DNA of 42,329 nucleotides, from NCBI GenBank assembly GCA_014361445.1, contig JACIVQ010000009.1, forward strand, positions 1-42,329. Reading direction: 5' to 3'. Every line of letters begins with the position of its first letter. Position 1 is the first letter of the stretch. Both the position numbers and the translations under genes were made by a program. Below are positions 36,645 through 42,329 of the stretch, in pieces. The DNA comes from Methanosuratincolales archaeon (GTDB lineage Archaea; Thermoproteota; Methanomethylicia; Methanomethylicales; Methanomethylicaceae). Below the pieces are notes generated by a model. That model was not told the origin of the DNA. It worked only from the letters and a program-made list of their open reading frames with translations, and did no database searches.

Positions 36645-37049
36645 TTGTTTAGAGAGAACCCTTACACAGACATGTATGAGCTCGTAAAGAATGATCGGGT
36701 AGCCCGCCTCTTCGGCATAACGCTCGAGGGTTATGGGCGAGGCTGGGCAAAGACATCCATGGTCGTCAAGGAAGACGCCCTTAACGCCTATGACGCTACC
36801 CATGGAGCCGCCCTCTACGCCCTCTCTGATGTGGCCTTTGCAGTTGCCTGCAACTCCCATGGCCAGAAGGCGGTCGCGCTGACCGTCACCATACACTACC
36901 GCCGGCCAGTTGTCGTGGGCACGCGCCTATCCGCCGAGGCTCGGGAGGAGAGCAGGGGAAAGACCACTGGTCTATACCGGATAAGGGTGACTGATGAGGA
37001 GGGCAGGCTCGTGGCGGTCGCCGATGGGCTCGCCTACATATCTGGCTAG
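36645..37049 (+). CDS. PaaI-family hotdog thioesterase
   Basis: NAYDATHGAALYALSDVAFAVACNSHG...VALTVTIHYRRPVVVGTRLSAEA. Confidence 0.88.
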   Translation: MFRENPYTDMYELVKNDRVARLFGITLEGYGRGWAKTSMVVKEDALNAYDATHGAALYALSDVAFAVACNSHGQKAVALTVTIHYRRPVVVGTRLSAEAREESRGKTTGLYRIRVTDEEGRLVAVADGLAYISG

Positions 37050-37059
37050 GTGATTCCCC

Positions 37060-37998
37060 ATGCCTTACCCCATCGAGTTAATATCCCCAGAGGAGAAGCG
37101 GAGGCTTTATTCCGAACTGATAAGGCTGCCCCTTTACACGAGAAAGGCGAACATCTACGGGTGCTGCATCAAGTTTCTCACCGACAGCAGGTCATTTGCA
37201 GACATATGGTCCGATAACTTTTACACCGCCGACGAGAATATCCGATCCCACGGGAGGCTTATAGCAGTCCAAGACCCGAGCCAGCCACTGCACATGAAGT
37301 ACGACCCATTGACTAAGACGGGCTTCGCCTTCAATTTCGACTACTACGGGTGGATAAAGAGCATAGCCCTGGCGATAGCGGGTGACATACTCGAAGACGC
37401 GCACGAGATACACTCAGTCCACGGGGCTGTTTTGGACGTTGACGGCGGCGGGGTGGCACTGATAGCACCGAGCGGCGTTGGCAAGACGACCCACAGCTGG
37501 GGCATGCTCAGGAATAACGGCGTGAGGCTCGTTGCAGACGACTGGTTTTTTGTCAGGGTTTATGACAGGAGCGCCCTGGCGTACGGGTCGGAGAAGAACT
37601 GCTACGTTGACGCTGAGCTCGGCAAGATATGGTCAAAGTACAGGGAGGTTTTGGAGAGGGTCGTCATCGACAAGAGGGGGCGCGCCGTTGTAAACGCAAG
37701 GTGGGTCGTCGGGATAGACGGGGTAGTACCCCTCACGAAGATGAAGAAGATCTTCCTCCTGAAGAGGGATAGGAATGATCCAACAATAGTGAGGGAGGCG
37801 AGCGTGGATGAAGCGGTCGAGACGTTGGTAGCCAACAACTTTTACAACCCGCACCAGTTGGTGAGGGATGACCGGAAGATAGCCCTAAGGAAGGACTTTT
37901 TCAGGCGGCTGCTGAACATGGTAGAGATCTACATCGCGAACACATCAGAGCCACCAGCCACAGTTCAGGATGAGATATTCCGCAGGGCAACGTCCTAA
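37060..37998 (+). CDS. HprK-like P-loop protein of unknown function
   Basis: HGAVLDVDGGGVALIAPSGVGKTTHSWGML and RLVADDWFFV match the HPr kinase-type Walker A/B arrangement. Confidence 0.7.
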   Translation: MPYPIELISPEEKRRLYSELIRLPLYTRKANIYGCCIKFLTDSRSFADIWSDNFYTADENIRSHGRLIAVQDPSQPLHMKYDPLTKTGFAFNFDYYGWIKSIALAIAGDILEDAHEIHSVHGAVLDVDGGGVALIAPSGVGKTTHSWGMLRNNGVRLVADDWFFVRVYDRSALAYGSEKNCYVDAELGKIWSKYREVLERVVIDKRGRAVVNARWVVGIDGVVPLTKMKKIFLLKRDRNDPTIVREASVDEAVETLVANNFYNPHQLVRDDRKIALRKDFFRRLLNMVEIYIANTSEPPATVQDEIFRRATS

Positions 37999-38227
37999 AC
38001 TCAAGCCGAATAAATTTTTGAACAATGGTAATCATCACAAAAAGATTCCGAAAAAAATCAACCGCAAAAATGCTGAAGAATGATGATGGATGATTACAAT
38101 GGGATTTGAAGTATAAAAAATTCAATGAAAATCAAATTGGAGCCGATAACCCTAAAATCATAAATTTTAAAACCAAAAGACTAAACCGATAAATATAAGC
38201 CCTGAATATGGGTCGAGATGATGCAAG

Positions 38228-39496
38228 ATGAAGCACCTTCTTTATGTTCTCCTTGACGGTCTCGGCGACCTGCCTGTGAGGTCATTGGGCGGAAAAACCC
38301 CCTTGGAGGCGGCAGACCACCCCAATATGGACTCGCTGGCTAAGAGGGGCGTTTCAGGAATCGTCTACACGGTGGGTAAAGGTATAGCGCCGGAGTCTGA
38401 CGTGGCAGTGGTAAGCATGCTCGGGTACGACCCCGCCAAGTCCTATACAGGGAGGGGGCCAATCGAGGTCTTCGGGTCCGGAATGGTGATGGAAAACGGC
38501 GACCTCGCGGTCAGGTGCAACTTTGCAACTGTTGATGACAACATGAACATCGTAGACAGGCGTGTTGGAAGGTCCCTCTCAACCGGAGAGGCAAGGGTCT
38601 TGGCTGAGACAATAAACCACACCGTCACCCTCGAGTCACACCCTGCCACCTTCGAGTTCAGGAGCACAGTCGGGCACAGGGCAGTACTGCTGATAAAGTC
38701 AGAGGAGGGTCCTCTCTCTGGGAATATAACCAACACCGACCCGGCATACCAGCGAATGGAGGGGTTCGGCATAGCCTCCACAAATTTTGTAAATAAAGTG
38801 ATGAAATGCGAGCCGCTCGACAGCTCAGAAGAGGCAAGGCGCGCAGCGGATCTCTTGGAGGAGTTCACCAAGAAGAGCCACGAGGTCCTCAAAGATCACC
38901 CTGTGAACATTATTAGGCAGAGGGAGGGAAAGCCCCCTGCGAACGTCGTCCTATCGAGGGATGCGGGCTCCAGGCTGCCCGACTTTCAGCATATTAAGGA
39001 TAAGTACGGGAGGGAATTCGCATCCATGGTGGAGATGCCCGTGGAGCGGGGCATAGCGCTCCTTTGCGGGATGGATCTGGTGGAACTCCCACCACCAACC
39101 GGGGACCAGGCTTGGGACTACAAGAAGAGGGCAGAACTTGCCAGCGAGCTCGTGGAAGCCTACGGTGCGGTCTATGTGCACATAAAGGGTCCAGACGAGC
39201 CTGCCCACGATGGAAACTGCGAGGGCAAGAAGAGGGCGATAGAGATGATAGACAAACACTTCTTCGGCAACCTAGACTTGGAGCTCTCCGAGACCGTTGT
39301 GACTGTTACATCAGATCATGCAACTCCGTGCACCTTGAAGGCGCACTCAGGCGACCCGGTCCCGCTCATTGTCTCAGGAGGCAACATAAAAAATGATGGG
39401 ACGGAAACCTTTGGAGAATCGCAATGCGCAAAGGGGTCCCTTGGGGTCATGATCGGTCGAGACGTTCTCACCAGAATATTCTCTCTGATGGGATGA
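38228..39496 (+). CDS. apgM: Cofactor-independent phosphoglycerate mutase, archaeal type
   Basis: LLYVLLDGLGDLPVRSLGGKTPLEAADHPNMDSLAKRG, SMLGYDP, TSDHATPCTLKAHSGDPVPLIV. Confidence 0.95.
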   Translation: MKHLLYVLLDGLGDLPVRSLGGKTPLEAADHPNMDSLAKRGVSGIVYTVGKGIAPESDVAVVSMLGYDPAKSYTGRGPIEVFGSGMVMENGDLAVRCNFATVDDNMNIVDRRVGRSLSTGEARVLAETINHTVTLESHPATFEFRSTVGHRAVLLIKSEEGPLSGNITNTDPAYQRMEGFGIASTNFVNKVMKCEPLDSSEEARRAADLLEEFTKKSHEVLKDHPVNIIRQREGKPPANVVLSRDAGSRLPDFQHIKDKYGREFASMVEMPVERGIALLCGMDLVELPPPTGDQAWDYKKRAELASELVEAYGAVYVHIKGPDEPAHDGNCEGKKRAIEMIDKHFFGNLDLELSETVVTVTSDHATPCTLKAHSGDPVPLIVSGGNIKNDGTETFGESQCAKGSLGVMIGRDVLTRIFSLMG

Positions 39497-39591
39497 GCAT
39501 TGGCATTTAATTGAGATTGAACATTGAGGCTACCGAGTTATTGCCGGTCTAGCCCCTTCGCCTTTAATAAAAAGTTCTCGCCCACGGCAGT

Positions 39592-39793
39592 CTAAAACAC
39601 ACATCTCTGCAGCACATATTCAATGAACTGTGGGTCGATGGAATACATCGAACTCTCACCGTGGGCTATCCCAGACTCAACCCCTGACAAAGCTCTTAAG
39701 CTTCCTAGCTAAGAAAGTGCTGCACATTGTTGGCAACGTTTCACTTACTGCCTGGACGAAATTTGGTCCCTTGACTAAGAGACAGCCGCCCAT
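39592..39793 (-). pseudogene. Frameshifted small gene (about 66 aa if one base is removed)
   Basis: Minus strand MGGCLLVKGPNFVQAVSETLPTMCSTFLARKLKSFVRG(*), then in the next frame VESGIAHGESSMYSIDPQFIEYVLQRCVF*; removing one G in the GGGG run (plus-strand 39681-39684) joins them. Confidence 0.45.
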
Positions 39794-39844
39794 GGAAACC
39801 GTATGAGGTGATTGTCAACGGTCCACTTTTTCAGGTCTACTTTT

Positions 39845-40708
39845 TCAGAGCTCCAGAGCCAGCCCCGCATCCCCATACATGACGGCACCACCGAACCTTT
39901 CCTTCAAGAGGTAGACCGCATCCCTGCCGGTACAGTGACACGGTACCAACATTTTTGGGTTCGTTGCCTTGAGCGCGTCCACGGTCTTCTCCAACTTTTC
40001 TTTGGAAGCGTCGTTTAGATGGAAGCCCCCGATCACGGCGTAGATCTCGTCCCTTCCAAGCATCCTTTTAATATACTCTATTGTATTCACAACCCCTGAA
40101 TGGGCACACCCTGTGACAATAACCGTGCCCTTTCCCTTAACATCAAACGCAACAGCCTGGTCGTCAAGGAAAGGATCAGCCTCTAGCCTCCCGTCCATCT
40201 CTATGTAAAACTCACTCTCTGGCTTCTCGAAGTCATTGCTCCTCTCTATTGTTCCTGTAGTCACCAGCCATTGGTTTATCACCTGAGCCTCTTTTGATAG
40301 TCTAAATACCGCACCTGCGTCCTCCAGATCTGCCCTCGGGAAGGGCATCCCTATCTCCTTGATCTCTCCTCTTATCCTCTTGAACCTCCTGTAGAAAACC
40401 ATCGGGTGCGCGTATATCTCGCACCTGTTCGCCCTCCTTCTCACGAAACTCAGGAGACCGCCAGTGTGGTCGTAGTGCCCGTGGCTGAGAACAACCGAGC
40501 TTATCTCTCCTCTCTTCATTACCCTGAGGTTGTTTATTAGCACCTCTCCCGTCTGACCTGTGTCGAAGAGTACCTCTCCCCTGTCAGAAGTTATCAATAT
40601 TGAGAAGCCATGTTCTCCAAGGACATTTTTAGAGCTGGCAAGCACAGAGTTGTCTGATAATATGTAGAGTTTTGCGAAATTTACCTCTTGGAGGCTAACA
40701 TGTCTCAT
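39845..40708 (-). CDS. Metallo-beta-lactamase fold hydrolase (dihydropterin-ribofuranosylaminobenzene-phosphate synthase-like)
   Basis: LSHGHYDHTGGL, TGCAHSGVVNTIEY, GGFHLNDAS, PCHCTG. Confidence 0.88.
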   Translation of the reverse strand: MRHVSLQEVNFAKLYILSDNSVLASSKNVLGEHGFSILITSDRGEVLFDTGQTGEVLINNLRVMKRGEISSVVLSHGHYDHTGGLLSFVRRRANRCEIYAHPMVFYRRFKRIRGEIKEIGMPFPRADLEDAGAVFRLSKEAQVINQWLVTTGTIERSNDFEKPESEFYIEMDGRLEADPFLDDQAVAFDVKGKGTVIVTGCAHSGVVNTIEYIKRMLGRDEIYAVIGGFHLNDASKEKLEKTVDALKATNPKMLVPCHCTGRDAVYLLKERFGGAVMYGDAGLALEL

Positions 40709-40789
40709 TGAGGTCCATCTCTGATTCTAATATTGGTGAGACGCTATAAATCCTTTGTAACATAAACAGATTCTGGCTGATGATTTAAC

Positions 40790-40807
40790 TTTGAAATCAA
40801 TTTCAAA
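40790..40807. promoter_or_regulatory. Perfect palindromic putative operator TTTGAAAT-CA-ATTTCAAA
   Basis: 8-bp inverted repeat with 2-nt spacer in the divergent intergenic region. Confidence 0.5.
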
Positions 40808-40993
40808 TCATAAAAATTTATTTTTACCATTTAGTGCTGCCCCCTTATGGAGCCCATCAGCCAATCCATTTTCTTGGTCTGGTGATAACTTTTTCTACAA
40901 AATGCAAAACTCTAACTACCCGGGTTGCAGTTTTCATCATCTGAGTCACATGTGCACAATATATTAAATATTTGGACACGCAAAAATGCTGGC

Positions 40994-41620
40994 ATGCAAT
41001 TCGGCGAGATCTTCGGCGTATTTCTGGCTGGAATAGCTTTAGGCTTGTCAATAGCGGCACCACCTGGTCCAGTGAACGCCATGATCGCTGTCCAGTCTAC
41101 CAGGTCCATGCTGAGGGGGTTTCTTGTTGGTCTGGGCGCCATGACCTCAGACGCTACTTTCCTTGTAATAACTTACCACATGCGGCAGCTCTTTATAATC
41201 GAGGGGTCTATCAAAGGGGCTCTATCCTTGGTGAGCTCAGCTCTATTGGCTTACTTGGCGTACCTGACATTCAGGTCTGTCAAGAAGTTGGATGGAACAA
41301 GAGGGCGAGAAGAGAAGGCTACCGCCATACCCTACCTAACAGGCCTCTCCATAGGTCTGACCAACCCCTTCCAGATCGCTTGGTGGATGAGCGTGGGTCT
41401 ATCCCTGATCTCTAGCATAGGCTTGATCATAATACTCGGCTTCTTCAGCGGGATAATCATCTGGATAGTCTCGTTTCCTATGGTGATACATTTTGCTCAG
41501 AGCAGGGTCCCCCAGCTATATAAGATCGTGGGCTACGCCTCGACAGCCCTTTTGATAGCATTCTCTCTGTGGTTCCTCTTTAACGCCCTTCAACTTTTAA
41601 TCTTCTTAATAAAAAAATAA
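40994..41620 (+). CDS. LysE/RhtB-family transporter
   Basis: MQFGEIFGVFLAGIALGLSIAAPPGPVNAM...GLSIGLTNPFQIAWW; start moved to ATG 40994 at the N-terminus of the first TM. Confidence 0.87.
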   Translation: MQFGEIFGVFLAGIALGLSIAAPPGPVNAMIAVQSTRSMLRGFLVGLGAMTSDATFLVITYHMRQLFIIEGSIKGALSLVSSALLAYLAYLTFRSVKKLDGTRGREEKATAIPYLTGLSIGLTNPFQIAWWMSVGLSLISSIGLIIILGFFSGIIIWIVSFPMVIHFAQSRVPQLYKIVGYASTALLIAFSLWFLFNALQLLIFLIKK

Positions 41621-41636
41621 ATATAATTATTAAATA

Positions 41637-42224
41637 ATGAAAATGAATGAAGGAAAAAAGAAGAGAAGGATCATCAGAATGAAGATGAGGAGTGGAAAAG
41701 GGAAAGATAAAGGTTTAGAAGAATTTAAGGTAAAACAGATATACGGACTCGAAGACCTGCTTGAGGAGTTTGAGAAATACTGCTATACCAAGGCCATCGT
41801 CACCATAAGCGGCGGGAATGAGGTCTTCGCATTTGACCTGAGCAGGGTCGGAATTGAAAAAGTCAAGTACGGATACGCGCCTTATCATGAGGCTTTCATT
41901 AAGGCCCGCATCCTCAGAATGCTGAGTGACTACGGATCGGTGGGTATAATCGTGAGGAGCTTTCTGAAAGAAAAGCACGAGGAGACTGGCTATCCTTACA
42001 AGGAGCTGAGAGGATACATTGCCAAGATGGAAGGGGAAAGGATAGTATTCAAGCTGCTCCCAGTTGAGGAACTCTACCGGGCATGTAACACAGATACGAT
42101 GACGGGAAAGGAAATACCTCCCGAGAGGGAGGCGGTCTACTGCGGTCCGGACGGGATAATATCTGAAAGGGCGCGCATAAAATTCATAGAGCCTGGGAGC
42201 AGAGGATTTGAGGTAAAGGATTGA
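41637..42224 (+). CDS. Conserved-looking hypothetical protein
   Basis: 195-aa ORF, basic N-terminus, no recognised family. Confidence 0.6.
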   Translation: MKMNEGKKKRRIIRMKMRSGKGKDKGLEEFKVKQIYGLEDLLEEFEKYCYTKAIVTISGGNEVFAFDLSRVGIEKVKYGYAPYHEAFIKARILRMLSDYGSVGIIVRSFLKEKHEETGYPYKELRGYIAKMEGERIVFKLLPVEELYRACNTDTMTGKEIPPEREAVYCGPDGIISERARIKFIEPGSRGFEVKD

Positions 42225-42329
42225 AACTCCACATCATAACTTTTACTGACATGCTCGCCTGGCTATCTCTATGATCTCCTCACAATCGTTGCATCTTCTC
42301 TTCTACTCCTTTCGTCAAACCCTTATCGT

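Noticed and set aside
38040-38110. C/D-box-like GATGATG...CTGA words before apgM
   Set aside because: Box order and spacing do not form a complete C-D'-C'-D arrangement.
39580-39724. Possible structured RNA: GCCCACGG/CCGTGGGC and TGCAGCAC/GTGCTGCA stems (pseudoknot) plus TCGATG-gaata-CATCGA hairpin
   Set aside because: Two 8-bp complementarities in ~150 nt are not strongly unexpected, and the same stretch reads as a frameshifted protein on the minus strand.
40857-41142. Minus-strand ORFs 40857..41063 and 40912..41142
   Set aside because: Opposite the LysE gene start; no recognisable protein features.
1-42329. CRISPR arrays, tRNA or rRNA genes
   Set aside because: No regularly spaced direct repeats, tRNA T-arm/acceptor combinations or rRNA-like blocks were recognised by eye; a tRNAscan/Infernal run would be needed to exclude split or intron-containing tRNAs and C/D sRNAs.

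Overview
The window looks like a gene-dense archaeal chromosome segment: promoters have TATA boxes, and it carries an archaeal type IV pilus locus, a PIN-ATPase-KH protein and archaeal Elp3. It is probably from an anaerobic TACK-type lineage, but that is inference. Main content in order: the 5' part of a Ni-CO dehydrogenase (CooS) gene running off the left edge on the minus strand and absent from the ORF track; a DUF998-like membrane protein; a cupin; a HerA-family ATPase with a coiled coil and a very large tandem Cys-rich C-terminus; a homocitrate/isopropylmalate-synthase-family enzyme with a C-terminal Lrp/AsnC-like domain; an HD protein; MTA phosphorylase and a phosphoribosyltransferase; an NCS1 permease plus TenA pair; an ABC-2 exporter; thioredoxin; a plus-strand set of phosphoglycolate phosphatase, Trm9-like methyltransferase, Elp3, PINA-type ATPase, Trm5-like methyltransferase and LarE; a solo IS1341-type tnpB lacking a recognisable zinc ribbon, flanked by subterminal hairpins; an eight-gene minus-strand pilus/adhesin operon (about 21.4-30.4 kb); anaerobic RNR NrdD/NrdG; a Cys/Met PLP enzyme; TldD; a hotdog thioesterase; an HprK-like P-loop protein; ApgM; an MBL-fold protein; a LysE transporter; and an uncharacterised protein. 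The best candidates for something undescribed are the pilus operon with its ~1000-aa secreted protein, the zinc-array HerA paralogue, the Elp3/Trm9-like pairing, and the zinc-ribbon-less TnpB with an associated small ORF. All calls come from reading the sequence; no database search was possible.
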